A stretch of DNA of 64,000 nt from Hyphomicrobium sp. ghe19 (GTDB taxonomy: Bacteria; Pseudomonadota; Alphaproteobacteria; Rhizobiales; Hyphomicrobiaceae): contig NZ_LR743509.1 in NCBI RefSeq assembly GCF_902712875.1, positions 2,246,001 to 2,310,000 of the forward strand. Reading direction: 5' to 3'. Within the stretch, counting starts at the first letter, position 1. Each line of letters opens with the position of its first letter. Both the position numbers and the translations under genes were made by a program. The notes below the pieces were generated by a model. That model made no database searches. It was not told the origin of the DNA and saw nothing but the letters and a program-made list of their open reading frames with translations. Below are positions 53,640 through 62,823 of the stretch, one piece after another.

Positions 53640-54509
53640 CTACCCGTACAGTGGCATTTCTGCCGCCGGAGAAACAGCAGCGCCATTGGTGTCGGCCTGA
53701 CCTTCGACACTTCCTTGGCCATCGGCATTACTATCGGCCTCGGCCGGAGACTTAGAGCTTCTGTTCCGCCACATGTGGAAAATTTTCAACAGCCGATAGT
53801 CCGCCTGAACCCATGAATACCGGAGGCCATTCCTGCCTCCCATAAAATGTCGTCTGCCGATGTAGTACTTGAAAAAATTGACTGGAAACTCGATGGCCAT
53901 GCGCGCCAGGAGCTTTGGTGAAGTCGAGGTGGCGTGCTTCGCCGAGAGCTGCATCCTTTCGGCGAGCTTTCGCTTCAGGTCCTCGTAGCTTCGGAACGAA
54001 TAATGGTAGGCGGGTGCGCGAAGTATGCCCACGGGGTGGCCGTCGGTTACGACGAGATCGTGCACTATGGAATCGCGGAACCTTACTATCCGGCGATCAT
54101 ACAATCGCACGTACCAGTGATCACGCGCCCACCGCCTCGGCCGGGATGTGTTCGGATAGACGAGTTCGATCGGCATGCCATAGGCGACGAAACGCGGAGC
54201 GACGTGCGCAAAGAGCGAGACGATTTCTCTCCTCAATGCCGGGGTGACCACCTCGTCGGCATCAAGGTTCAGCACCCAGTCATTTCGGCACTGATCTTCC
54301 GCGAAACGCTTTTGTCCGCCGAAGCCCAACCACCGCTGGGTGATCACGCGACACCCTTCGGATGCCGCTACGCGGACCGTGTCGTCAGTGCTTTCGCTGT
54401 CGACGACGACAATTTCATCGACCCACGGGCGAACGGAGCGGATGGTACGGGCAATGCGATCAGCTTCATTTTTTGCGATGATGAAACAGGATATCGGCAA
54501 CTTATCCAT
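53640..54509 (-). CDS. Glycosyltransferase family 2, WaaE/KdtX-like
   Basis: A 289-aa GT-A enzyme: ISCFIIAKNEADRIARTI at the start, EIVVVDSESTDDTV, the metal-binding DxD in VLNLDADEVVTP (about 83) and RDHWYVRLYDRR, all as in the WaaE/KdtX branch that glucosylates lipopolysaccharide inner core. The last 45 residues are low-complexity. It sits about 160 bases upstream of the MsbA-like exporter on the same strand, which supports a lipopolysaccharide or lipooligosaccharide role. Confidence 0.87.
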   Translation of the reverse strand: MDKLPISCFIIAKNEADRIARTIRSVRPWVDEIVVVDSESTDDTVRVAASEGCRVITQRWLGFGGQKRFAEDQCRNDWVLNLDADEVVTPALRREIVSLFAHVAPRFVAYGMPIELVYPNTSRPRRWARDHWYVRLYDRRIVRFRDSIVHDLVVTDGHPVGILRAPAYHYSFRSYEDLKRKLAERMQLSAKHATSTSPKLLARMAIEFPVNFFKYYIGRRHFMGGRNGLRYSWVQADYRLLKIFHMWRNRSSKSPAEADSNADGQGSVEGQADTNGAAVSPAAEMPLYG

Positions 54510-55060
54510 AAAAAATGCCTTTCAGAGGCTTCGTTAAACTCACCTCACGCATAACGTATGTCTGTATCCGCCTCGTCTCGTAAAATCGAGTAGCCCCGCT
54601 TCGCGCACACTGTTGATTTTCCCGTGCGACAGGCGGCCCTGCCAACTTTACTGAATTGCATTTGATTCATCCTCGACCTAACGGCCGATGTCGTTCGAAC
54701 TAATTCAATTTTTGCCGGGCTGCGCCCCCGTCTGATTTTTGAAATAAAGTTAGATATGAGCCGATTAGTCCGCATACACCCCAGACAGAGCGATTGACAG
54801 GTCCCGCACCAGTGTTTGCACGATTATTATTTCGGAAGTGGCGACTCTGCCCCGCATCTTTGGTTGCCGAAGCTCGCCAGGGCTGGCGAGAAACAGATCG
54901 AACTTCCGGCCGGTTCCGAAACTCCCCTGTGCTCAAAGCGTTTAGGGAACAAACACTGTTCGGTTTGATTTTCACAGGCCTTTAACGCGCGGTCTCCACC
55001 TTAAAGTTGCAGCAACCTAACGCCCCGCCGCACATCAGATCCGAATGAAGGAATGTCGCC
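54510..55060. other. Intergenic region with a candidate EcfG promoter
   Basis: A 551-base gap between the GT2 gene and the ferritin-like gene, transcribed in opposite directions. The only feature recognised is the EcfG-like motif at 54918-54942. No tRNA, riboswitch or coding frame with family features was seen; a small RNA cannot be excluded. Confidence 0.45.
54918..54942 (+). promoter_or_regulatory. Candidate EcfG-like promoter of the ferritin-like gene
   Basis: GAAAC at 54918-54922, a 16-base spacer and CGTT at 54939-54942, one mismatch from GGAAC-N16-CGTT, about 120 bases before the start codon. Confidence 0.5.
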
Positions 55061-55564
55061 ATGGCCACCAGCGGAGATTCTGAAAGACCTATCACGAGAA
55101 GCGAACTGGCAGATCTCCTGAACGAGGATCTTGCTCGCGAGTATCAAGCGATCATCTCCTACACAGTGTATTCCCAGGTTCTCAAAGGCGCGCAGTATAT
55201 GAACATTGCGGATCAGTTGGAAACGCATGCCCATGAAGAACTCAAGCACGCTCTGATTATCTCGCGGCAGGTGGACTATCTTGGAAAAATGCCGGTCGCT
55301 AGCCCCAAGCCGGTACGGATCTCGGAGGATCCCAAAACCATGTTGAGATACGATCTCGACAACGAAAACCAAACCATCATGAATTACCGTCAGCGTGTGC
55401 GGCAGTGCGAGGCGTTAGGCGAATACGCCATGGCGGAACAAATCCGCGAAATCCTCGTCGACGAGCAAGATCACCAGATCGATCTTGCAACCGCGCTTGG
55501 AGAAGATCCTCCCGATCTGACGAAGCGCACCCCCGAAGAGACTCGCCCGAGCGCGCACCACTAA
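55061..55564 (+). CDS. Ferritin-like/bacterioferritin-family protein
   Basis: A 167-aa four-helix protein. Iron-site residues lie where expected: LLNEDLAREYQAIISYTVYSQ (helix A), LETHAHEELKHALIISRQVDYLG (helix B, E-x2-H), LDNENQTIMNYRQRVRQ (helix C) and REILVDEQDHQIDLATALGE (helix D, E-x2-H-type). It resembles the bacterioferritin-like proteins often linked to oxidative stress, and would oxidise and store iron or protect DNA. There is no heme-binding methionine that I can assign. A near-consensus EcfG motif upstream suggests stress control. Confidence 0.87.
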   Translation: MATSGDSERPITRSELADLLNEDLAREYQAIISYTVYSQVLKGAQYMNIADQLETHAHEELKHALIISRQVDYLGKMPVASPKPVRISEDPKTMLRYDLDNENQTIMNYRQRVRQCEALGEYAMAEQIREILVDEQDHQIDLATALGEDPPDLTKRTPEETRPSAHH

Positions 55565-55605
55565 AATTGAGTGCTCAAGGGATGTATCGAGAGCGCGGCC
55601 TTCAA

Positions 55606-56223
55606 TCAGGAGCCGGCTACGACGTTGGGCCCCGGAAATGAGGCGTCGATCCTTCCGAGCAGCCGATAGAAGAGCAGTCCTGCCCATTCGTGAAGAGCTA
55701 TGCGATCTGTCCATCTGTCTGCCGAGGCCGGCCGGCTGACGGGCCAAGCCAAAACGGTAAATCCCGCCTTCCGAAAGCAGCCTACGGCACGCGGCATGTG
55801 GGACTGCGAGGTGACGAGGACCCACTGCTGGGACGGCCTCGGTTGCAGAAGCGCAGCCGAGAAGGTCGCATTCTCAAAGGTGTTCGAGGCATAGGGCTCC
55901 ATCGTAAGCCTCGCCGTAGAGACCCCATGGCCCAACATGATGTCGCGAGATTTTCCGGGGTCCTCTCCGGTGACCACGACCCTTGCATCGGGATAAAGCC
56001 GCGCAAGCTCCGCAGCGGCGCTAATTCTTGCGTCGTCGCCGCCGAGTGCAATAATTCCATCGATTGGCTGGCCCGGCGCCAACCGGCCTGGAGGGAAGCG
56101 CGCTTCGAGGGGATGAATAAGGATTTCGCCGATCGGCAGCAGCGAGAGTGCTCCGACGGCTGCTATCGCGGCCACCACCGATATCAACAGGCGTTGAAGC
56201 CCGAGCATTCGTGACTGCATCAT
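55606..56223 (-). CDS. YdcF-family (DUF218) protein
   Basis: A 205-aa protein with an N-terminal membrane anchor (about 10-32) and a DUF218 domain: PIDGIIALGGDDARISAAAELARLYPDARVVVTGEDPG (about 53-90), SNTFENATFSAALL and QQWVLVTSQSHMPRAVGCFRKAG (about 132-154). Relatives such as SanA, ElyC and YdcF have roles in envelope integrity or glycan-lipid metabolism, with unclear chemistry. It begins 16 bases after the WcaI-like glycosyltransferase stop and belongs to the same transcript. Confidence 0.9.
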   Translation of the reverse strand: MMQSRMLGLQRLLISVVAAIAAVGALSLLPIGEILIHPLEARFPPGRLAPGQPIDGIIALGGDDARISAAAELARLYPDARVVVTGEDPGKSRDIMLGHGVSTARLTMEPYASNTFENATFSAALLQPRPSQQWVLVTSQSHMPRAVGCFRKAGFTVLAWPVSRPASADRWTDRIALHEWAGLLFYRLLGRIDASFPGPNVVAGS

Positions 56224-56239
56224 AGCTTAGGGACATCAA

Positions 56240-57526
56240 TCAAGAAGCCGACGGATCTATCATAGCCGGCGATTCTTGATAATTCTTCTTTACTTTCAAT
56301 TCTTTTAGCAAGGCGTCCCACGCCAAAGTCGCTTGCTTTCTGTCGAAGTGCTGTTCGCAATATTCTCTGGCTCGCCGGCCCATTTCCTTGGCCGCTTCCC
56401 CGTTCTCAGCCAGTTCCAGGATCCTTTCCGCCAGGCCCTCTCCGTCTCCGATGTCGACGACGAAACCGCAGCCAATTCGTGAAAGATATCGCGCAATCTC
56501 TCCATCCCCATCGCCGATGAATATCGTCGGACGTCCAGCTGCCGCGACACCGTAAAATTTGCTGGGCACGATGAGGCCCTCGAGTTCCGCTTTGAGGGAG
56601 ACCAAGTGGACGTTGGCAACCGACAGCGCTTCGGCGAGTTTTTCGCGCGGCTGGTAAGTCTCGAATTGCAAAGACGTGAGCTTGCGGACCTGGGCCTCCC
56701 GTTTCAAGGGCTCAAACAACGCCCCTCCCCCAACGAACAGCCAGACGATATGGGGCGCCTCTTCGGATCGGCCGCGCTTTTGCTCGATAGATGCTGCTGC
56801 GGCCAGAATGGTATCGATTTCATGGGCCCGCCCCAAATTGCCCGAATAGCCCACCACGAATGCCGAGCCCAATTCCCATTTGGAACGCAGGCCATTTGAA
56901 CCCTGATCAACTGGCCGTATATCACTGCAATTCGTCCAATTCGGAATTATGCGAAAGCGCGAGGTATCGACGCCCAACGACATCACCCTCTCAGCCATTC
57001 GATCGCCGATGACGATATTCATATCGGCAGCCCGCAGCGAGGCGTTCCGCAGAGCCTGCAAAGGACGGTACGTCCATCCCGTCACGGCGCCGCCGACTTC
57101 GACGGCCTTGGCGACCTCCGGGAAGATATCCTGCAGCCAGTTCACGAAGAACGCGCCACGAAGTTTTGCTATCGGCGCCGCCAAGACGGATATCATTGGG
57201 GGATCCGTCTTGGCGATGACAACGTCGCCTCTGCGCACTCGAAAAAGCAATTCCCAACTCGCGGACAAATAAAAGGTTAGATAATCGATCGCGCGAAGTG
57301 CGAGGTTGGAGCGGCCAAATCTCGACGTCCAAACCCGAAAAACATCAACGCCTTCAATCTGCTCGTGGGCGGCAAGCTGATCGCGGGGCGCATCGTAATG
57401 CTGGCGACTGGTGATGACGGTTACCGAATGGCCGGCTTGCGCAAGCCCGAAGGCCAGGTCGGAAAGCATTTGGCTGGTCGCCGAGTGGTCCGGATAAAAA
57501 AATCGATTTAGGAAGAGTACTCGCAT
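56240..57526 (-). CDS. Glycosyltransferase family 4, WcaI-like
   Basis: A 428-aa GT-B enzyme. The N-terminus MRVLFLNRFFYPDHSATSQ, with NWLQDIFPEVA and NWTNCSDIRP, is typical of the colanic-acid WcaI/WbuB branch. The donor domain has VGYSGNLGRAHEI and ELEGLIVPSKFYGVAAAGRPTI (about 315-336). It likely acts on a lipid-linked repeat unit for an exopolysaccharide. It is divergent from the NusG/RfaH-like gene, which may control this locus. Confidence 0.88.
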   Translation of the reverse strand: MRVLFLNRFFYPDHSATSQMLSDLAFGLAQAGHSVTVITSRQHYDAPRDQLAAHEQIEGVDVFRVWTSRFGRSNLALRAIDYLTFYLSASWELLFRVRRGDVVIAKTDPPMISVLAAPIAKLRGAFFVNWLQDIFPEVAKAVEVGGAVTGWTYRPLQALRNASLRAADMNIVIGDRMAERVMSLGVDTSRFRIIPNWTNCSDIRPVDQGSNGLRSKWELGSAFVVGYSGNLGRAHEIDTILAAAASIEQKRGRSEEAPHIVWLFVGGGALFEPLKREAQVRKLTSLQFETYQPREKLAEALSVANVHLVSLKAELEGLIVPSKFYGVAAAGRPTIFIGDGDGEIARYLSRIGCGFVVDIGDGEGLAERILELAENGEAAKEMGRRAREYCEQHFDRKQATLAWDALLKELKVKKNYQESPAMIDPSAS

Positions 57527-57710
57527 GCCTACTCGCCTAAAACTCCGGATCTACAAAACTTCCAAAGTTGCGGGAGGTCCTAACTTGTGCCCGAAAAACG
57601 TGGACCGGGTGCCCGTCTGCTTTTCGCCTTAATCAGTCGACACCGTATTTTAAAAGTGCACAATTGTCTCGACGTGAACTGCCGTCGTGTGGTGGATCGG
57701 AAGAAATTCG

Positions 57711-58226
57711 ATGAGTGAGGTCCGTTTGACCGATACGAGAAACAAGGCTTGGCTAGCCGTCAACACGCAGCCACACCGGGAATCTCTCGCGATTGAGAAC
57801 CTCAAACGGCAAGAATATCTCAGCTACTGTCCGATGGTCCGCAAGCGGATGGTTCGGCGCGAAGTGCTCCGCCCGATGTTTTCCGGATATATATTTGTGG
57901 GCCTTGACCCATCGCAACGCTGGCACCCTGTTCATTCGACATTGGGCGTGAGACGTATTCTGAGTTTTGGCGGCGCACCTAGTCTAGTCGCCGATGAGTT
58001 CATCCAGGCTCTTAAAGCACGCGAAATCGATGGAGCTGTGATCCGTCCGGCCAATCCGTATGAAATCGGACAAAAAGTTCGCGTTACCGCTGGTCCTTTC
58101 GATGGAATCATCGCAAGCATCGTCGATATGAATGAAGCAGATCGGATCGTCGTACTATTCGAATTGCTCGGCAGAAATGCCAAAGCCAATATTGATATCC
58201 GTTCATTGGCGTCGTTAGATATGTGA
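57711..58226 (+). CDS. NusG/RfaH-like transcription antiterminator
   Basis: A 171-aa two-domain protein. The NGN domain covers KAWLAVNTQPHRESLAIENLKRQEY to LGVRRILSFGG (about 14-105), and the KOW domain is YEIGQKVRVTAGPFDGIIASIVDM (about 119-142) with VVLFELLGRNAKANI. It is a specialised NusG paralogue of the kind that lets RNA polymerase read through long polysaccharide operons. It starts at the ATG at 57711 with GGAAG upstream. No ops-type recruitment element was recognised nearby. It sits between two divergent polysaccharide blocks and is probably a local regulator. Confidence 0.9.
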   Translation: MSEVRLTDTRNKAWLAVNTQPHRESLAIENLKRQEYLSYCPMVRKRMVRREVLRPMFSGYIFVGLDPSQRWHPVHSTLGVRRILSFGGAPSLVADEFIQALKAREIDGAVIRPANPYEIGQKVRVTAGPFDGIIASIVDMNEADRIVVLFELLGRNAKANIDIRSLASLDM

Positions 58227-58409
58227 ACAATGTTTTTCGGAAGATTCCGGGTATATTTTTCGAGTTTTCAAAAATTGGCTATTCCGTGGCAATGGCGCAA
58301 CATTTGACTCGTTATATTGCATAAGCACCGCAAGTCCGCTTGACGGAAACGCGGTTAATCGAGCTTCTAACAGAGGCTATTTCAAATCAATTTATAGCGG
58401 GGAGTTGAT

Positions 58410-59300
58410 ATGCGTACTTATTCTTCTGATGACAATTCTGCGCAATTGAGCAGCAATAAATTGAGATCACGCCGGAGTGTCATTCGCAATTTGGTGGGTG
58501 GCGCGGCCGTTCTCAGCTTGGCAGTTGGTTCGCGAGCGAGCCCCGCGAAGGCCGGGTCTGGCGGCTGGGGTGGTCCGGGCGGCGGCGGTCCGGGTGGCGG
58601 CTGGGGTGGCCCAGGCCGTGACCACGACCCCCACGATCCCGGCGATCATTGGGGCCATTGCTTTCTGCGCGGGACGCGCATCAGCACGCCGACAGGCGAT
58701 ATTTCCATTGAATCACTGAAAATAGGCGACCCCATCCTGACAATTTCCGGAGACGTGCAACCTACCCGCTGGATCGGACGCATGAGCTTTAGGCGCCAGC
58801 AGGGCGAGTCCTGGGGCAAAGGCGTCGCTCCGATCAGAATATCCAAATCGGCGATCGCGGATGGCGTCCCGCATACCGACGTTTTGCTATCGCCAGCGCA
58901 TATGCTCTTACTGGACGGCTATCTTGTTCCCTGCGGTCAGCTCGTGAACGGCATCACAATCAGACAAGAGCGGATGAGTTCTGAAACGCAGCTCGATTAC
59001 TTCCATATCGAACTTGCTAGCCACGACGTCCTGTTTGCCGAAGGGCTACCTGCAGAGACGCTGATGGGTGACGCGCGTCGAATGGAATTCGACAACTATC
59101 GTGAGTATGAACTTCTCTACCCGACCCAAACGCACGTATCGCCCTTGCCGTTTGCACCGATACTTAGCCTCAACGGCGGCCGAGAAGAGTTGCGTTCGAG
59201 GATGCGCAGCGCGTTCGCGCCGTTCGTTGATCGCCGCGAGCCTTTCGACGTCGCTCGAGATCGGCTCGAGGAGCGCGCCGAAGAGATGCGGTTAGGCTGA
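58410..59300 (+). CDS. Exported Hint-domain (Hedgehog/intein-type) protein
   Basis: A 296-aa protein. The N-terminus has paired arginines before a hydrophobic core (SRRSVIRNLVGGAAVLSLAVG, about 20-40), suggesting Tat or Sec export with cleavage near ASPAKA. A glycine/proline-rich linker (about 49-80) precedes a Hint_2 domain beginning at Cys in HCFLRGTRISTPTGDISIESLKIGDPI (about 84-110), with PTRWIGRMSFRRQ, LLSPAHMLLLDGYLVPCGQLVNG, and FHIELASHDVLFAEGLPAETLM. The helical tail (about 245-296) is short, so no obvious second extein is present. Hint domains self-cleave at the leading Cys; activity here is inferred. GGGGAG precedes the ATG. Confidence 0.87.
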   Translation: MRTYSSDDNSAQLSSNKLRSRRSVIRNLVGGAAVLSLAVGSRASPAKAGSGGWGGPGGGGPGGGWGGPGRDHDPHDPGDHWGHCFLRGTRISTPTGDISIESLKIGDPILTISGDVQPTRWIGRMSFRRQQGESWGKGVAPIRISKSAIADGVPHTDVLLSPAHMLLLDGYLVPCGQLVNGITIRQERMSSETQLDYFHIELASHDVLFAEGLPAETLMGDARRMEFDNYREYELLYPTQTHVSPLPFAPILSLNGGREELRSRMRSAFAPFVDRREPFDVARDRLEERAEEMRLG

Positions 59301-59609
59301 GAACGTAGAGGCTCTGAAACCGGGGCAGTCTAGATCAGCTTACGAATGCAGGGGCGGGACCGGATAATTGTCGTCCATCGGCGCGAAAGGCTTGCCCCGG
59401 CTTACAATTCGCATCGCAAGTGCGTTGGAACATCCCCAAGTGTCCACGGAGGATTGCATTGTGGCGGCAGGTGGGTCTCAGACATTTTGCTTCCGATAGC
59501 GGAGATGATGACCTGACCCGGAGCCAGCTTTGTCGGCAGCGACGCCGTTTCCGTTCGAAGAAAATTGAAGCAGGCCGCAATCACTGCGGTGCCTTGTTAC
59601 CAGAAGCAC
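59301..59609. other. Intergenic region, nothing recognised
   Basis: A 309-base gap between the convergent Hint-domain and carbamoyltransferase genes. Short frames on both strands lack start signals and family features. No clear terminator hairpin with a T-run was identified. Confidence 0.4.
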
Positions 59610-61412
59610 TCAATTCGTCTGCCGCCTGACCACCCAATCGCCTAGCACCAATACATCCATATCCGTTCTCAAAAAACAGTCTAGCGCCTCCTCGGGGCGG
59701 CAAACGACGGGCTCGTTCTCATTGAAGGATGTGTTGAGTACCATTGGCACTCCGGTCAATGCACGAAACGCGTCGATTAGATTCCAATAGCGAGGGTTCG
59801 TTTGCTTGTAGACGGTCTGAAGCCGACCCGAGCCATCGACGTGCGTTACGGCAGGAATCATGCAGCGTTTCGATTCCCGAATTTGGAATACCTGCATCAT
59901 AAAAGGGACGTCATCGTCCTCCTCAAACCATTCGGCAACATGCTCTCGCTGGATGGATGGCGCAAAGGGGCGGAAACTCTCGCGCCGTTTGATCTTTAGG
60001 TTCAAAATTTCCTTCATATCCGCTCTGCGAGGATCGCAGATTATTGAGCGATTGCCGAGGGCACGTGGCCCCCACTCCATGCGGCCTTGAAACCAGCCCA
60101 CCACCTTGCCTTCAGCAACGACCTGCGCAGTTCGGTGGCACAGATCCAACTCGTCAGTCACGTCCTCGGTACTGCAGCATTTCGCTGCGAGTTCGTCCGC
60201 TCTGCATTCCAATAGCCGCGCAATTTTTTGGTTATCGAGCCCTAATCCAAGATAAGCGTGGTCCATCACAGGGCGGCCTACATCAATGTCTCCCGACAGC
60301 GCGGAAGGTGTCAACGCGGAGGAATTACAATCCGGACCGGCAAGTTCGCACCAGACATGCATCGCGGCACCGATGGCGCCTCCCGCATCTCCGGCCGCTG
60401 ACTGTATATATGTGCGCTTGAATGACGATAGCCGCCTGATTTTGCCATTCGCCACCGAGTTCATCGCGCATCCCCCGGCCAGCGCAAGATCTGTGAGCTG
60501 GTAGCGATCATATAGTCGCCCGAGGAGGTGAAAGAACGCTTCTTCGTACATCGCTTGCACCGACCGCGCGATATCACGATGGCGATCGGTCAGTGGTTCG
60601 TCGCTTTTCCTAGGTGGACCAAGAAGGGTCTCCATCTCCGGAGAAAACAGAGTTCCGACGTGCGGACTTCCACCCGACCACTCATAGGCGATCTTCTCCC
60701 GGTGATGGCGGAAATACTTGAGGTCAAGAGCGAACGTCCCGTCGCTCTGCAGCAGAACGATGCGGCGCATCTCGGGCAGGAAGCGCGGCTCCCCATAAGG
60801 TGCAAGCCCCATTACCTTGTATTCGTCGCCATAGTTCGGGAAGCCGAGATACTGAGTCAGTGCTTGATAAAATGCACCCAGAGAATGCGGGAACCACACC
60901 CGGCCGTCGAGCGACATCGTGGAGTTTCTACCAATCCCCCACGCCGCGCTCGCGAAGTCTCCGAATCCATCGACCGATACGGCGACGACATCCCGGAATG
61001 GCGATACGAGATAGGACGATGCAAGATGCGCAAGGTGATGCTCGACGCGGCGAATCTTCCCGCGGATTACGTCACCAGGGAACGCCCGCGCCAATTCGCT
61101 CTCGATCGACGCACGCTTTCCCTGATTCCGAACACGATCAATTATCAGCCCTAGGTCGGGTCGACGCTTAGCCGCATAGCCGAGGCGACGAAGCATGTTT
61201 GCCTTGGGGTCGCTGTTGATTGCGATGTAGTCAACATCCGAGAGCCTCGCGCCGGCCTCCTTGAGGCAATAGCGAATGGCTTCCGAGGGGAATCCCGCCC
61301 AGTGCTTTATTCGGCGGAAGCGCTCTTCTTCGGCTGCCGCCACGATCCGTCCATCACGCACGCAGCAAGCCGCCGCATCGCCGTGGTAGGCGTTGAGACC
61401 AAGAATAATCAA
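59610..61412 (-). CDS. NodU/CmcH-family carbamoyltransferase
   Basis: A 600-aa two-domain enzyme that transfers carbamoyl from carbamoyl phosphate, via carbamoyl-AMP, to a sugar hydroxyl. The N-terminal Kae1-like domain has LIILGLNAYHGDAAACCV, EEERFRRIKHWAGFP, RVEHHLAHLASSYL (metal histidines) and VSVDGFGDFAS. The C-terminal YrdC-like domain has KVVGWFQGRMEWGPRALGNRSI (about 452-473) and VLNTSFNENEPVV. A TTG start at 61412 is chosen because AGGA sits 8 bases upstream and the product then starts like the family; the in-frame ATG at 61466 adds 18 atypical residues. It likely decorates the nearby polysaccharide. Confidence 0.92.
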   Translation of the reverse strand: MIILGLNAYHGDAAACCVRDGRIVAAAEEERFRRIKHWAGFPSEAIRYCLKEAGARLSDVDYIAINSDPKANMLRRLGYAAKRRPDLGLIIDRVRNQGKRASIESELARAFPGDVIRGKIRRVEHHLAHLASSYLVSPFRDVVAVSVDGFGDFASAAWGIGRNSTMSLDGRVWFPHSLGAFYQALTQYLGFPNYGDEYKVMGLAPYGEPRFLPEMRRIVLLQSDGTFALDLKYFRHHREKIAYEWSGGSPHVGTLFSPEMETLLGPPRKSDEPLTDRHRDIARSVQAMYEEAFFHLLGRLYDRYQLTDLALAGGCAMNSVANGKIRRLSSFKRTYIQSAAGDAGGAIGAAMHVWCELAGPDCNSSALTPSALSGDIDVGRPVMDHAYLGLGLDNQKIARLLECRADELAAKCCSTEDVTDELDLCHRTAQVVAEGKVVGWFQGRMEWGPRALGNRSIICDPRRADMKEILNLKIKRRESFRPFAPSIQREHVAEWFEEDDDVPFMMQVFQIRESKRCMIPAVTHVDGSGRLQTVYKQTNPRYWNLIDAFRALTGVPMVLNTSFNENEPVVCRPEEALDCFLRTDMDVLVLGDWVVRRQTN

Positions 61413-61620
61413 TTCAATTTTCCTAATAGAATGGCGTGTGACTCTTACGAGCGGCTGCCACTGCAAATCGGCAAGCCACGAATACGATTGGTAATGCCAT
61501 TTCCTCCGGCCGCCCTCTGCAAGCAGCCTGCCGAGCTAACTCGGGAAATCTTTTCGTCATTACTGCAAGCCTCAGAAAGCCGAAGCAGTGTGTGCTGCGG
61601 TTTCCATTAGGATCGTTGTG

Positions 61621-62823
61621 TCAGTTCCGGTCGCCAGGGCTTACGATGTGCGCGTGACTGGGGAGATGGCCTTCAATACCGCGAAATTGCCCCGGCGGCG
61701 GCTTGTCCATTGTTGAGCTTTTCATCAAGAGCAAGGTGCCCGCGCGAACTGCCGCTGAATCTGCTCGAGTGACGGAAAAATACTTGCTCGCGACGATGCT
61801 CGGCTTTTCGATAAGCGCATAAACAACCGCCGAAACAGCAATAGTTGCAAAGATTCCTACAATCACGAATCCGACTTGATGAAGACCGCTTTCCCCGCTC
61901 ACCAACTTTTGCAGAAGCGCGATTGTGATACCGCCGATCAGCATATGAAAGAGATAGATGCAGTAGCTGAGCGCGCCGAGTTCAGATAGCAGGCGGTTGC
62001 TGAGCATCTGAGACAGTGGGCGCCACCACACGGCCGCCATCAACAGAAGCGATGACGCCAAGCTGGCGAGCACGTAGGAATCTCTGCAGAAGCCGAATGC
62101 CGCCAACATTGCGCCGGCGTTGAGCCAATAGAGCGCTAGCGCGCCGCGGATTCTGCGCAATGTCAGCGCAGCAAGGATGCCGCCAAGGAATGTGTGAAGA
62201 TGGTGGTAAAGCCATTGTTCGTCGAGCGACACCAGGTTGGCAAGGCGTACGGCAGACGCTGCGATAAGCACGAGGGCAACGGCGCAAAAGACGCGATCGC
62301 GAGGCAGCCCCTGCTCTTCAAATCGATTGAGCAAGAGAACGATTAGCGCAAAGAATACGTAGAACTGGACCTCAACGCCAAGCGTCCAAGCCACGGGAAG
62401 GTAGAGTCTTGCGTCGAGAGGCAGGAAGTAAAATATGTTCTTGCTCATCTCTACGGCGCTGCCCTCACGCACTGGGAAGATATCCACACTTGAGATACTG
62501 AGCAGAAGAGGTACACCAAAAACGTAGGCCGCAAGCGCCGTCCAGTAGGTGGGATCTAAGCGGACGCTACGCCTGATAAAATACGTGCAGACTGCTTTGG
62601 ATGAGTTGATGGTGCGGTCGTTGTATAGCGTGTACGCAATGACGAATCCTGAGATGACGAAGAACAATTGGACACCGAATCTCCCCCAGACTGACACCGT
62701 ATTGAAAGTCGACGGCATCGAGTTGCTGACCAGAACGCCGCCGTTTTGCGTGTAAGTGTGGAACCAAGCAACACTTAGAGCGGCCATGCCTCGCAAGCCA
62801 TCAACGCTGCGAACCTTTTGCAT
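61621..62823 (-). CDS. Acyltransferase 3 (OafA/YrhL-like) membrane protein
   Basis: A 400-aa protein with about ten hydrophobic helices. It opens with the family signature VRSVDGLRGMAALSVAWFHTY (catalytic-site His near residue 22), then VQLFFVISGFVIAYTL and FIRRSVRLDPTYW. It moves an acetyl or other acyl group across the membrane onto a surface sugar. The last 45 residues are hydrophilic and not family-like. It lies about 200 bases upstream of the carbamoyltransferase on the same strand, both being decoration enzymes of the polysaccharide block. Confidence 0.9.
   Translation of the reverse strand: MQKVRSVDGLRGMAALSVAWFHTYTQNGGVLVSNSMPSTFNTVSVWGRFGVQLFFVISGFVIAYTLYNDRTINSSKAVCTYFIRRSVRLDPTYWTALAAYVFGVPLLLSISSVDIFPVREGSAVEMSKNIFYFLPLDARLYLPVAWTLGVEVQFYVFFALIVLLLNRFEEQGLPRDRVFCAVALVLIAASAVRLANLVSLDEQWLYHHLHTFLGGILAALTLRRIRGALALYWLNAGAMLAAFGFCRDSYVLASLASSLLLMAAVWWRPLSQMLSNRLLSELGALSYCIYLFHMLIGGITIALLQKLVSGESGLHQVGFVIVGIFATIAVSAVVYALIEKPSIVASKYFSVTRADSAAVRAGTLLLMKSSTMDKPPPGQFRGIEGHLPSHAHIVSPGDRN

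Noticed and set aside
54941..54975. A GGAAC motif just upstream of the ferritin-like gene read as an EcfG promoter
   Set aside because: No CGTT-like element follows at 16-17 bases; the GAAAC-N16-CGTT match slightly upstream is better.
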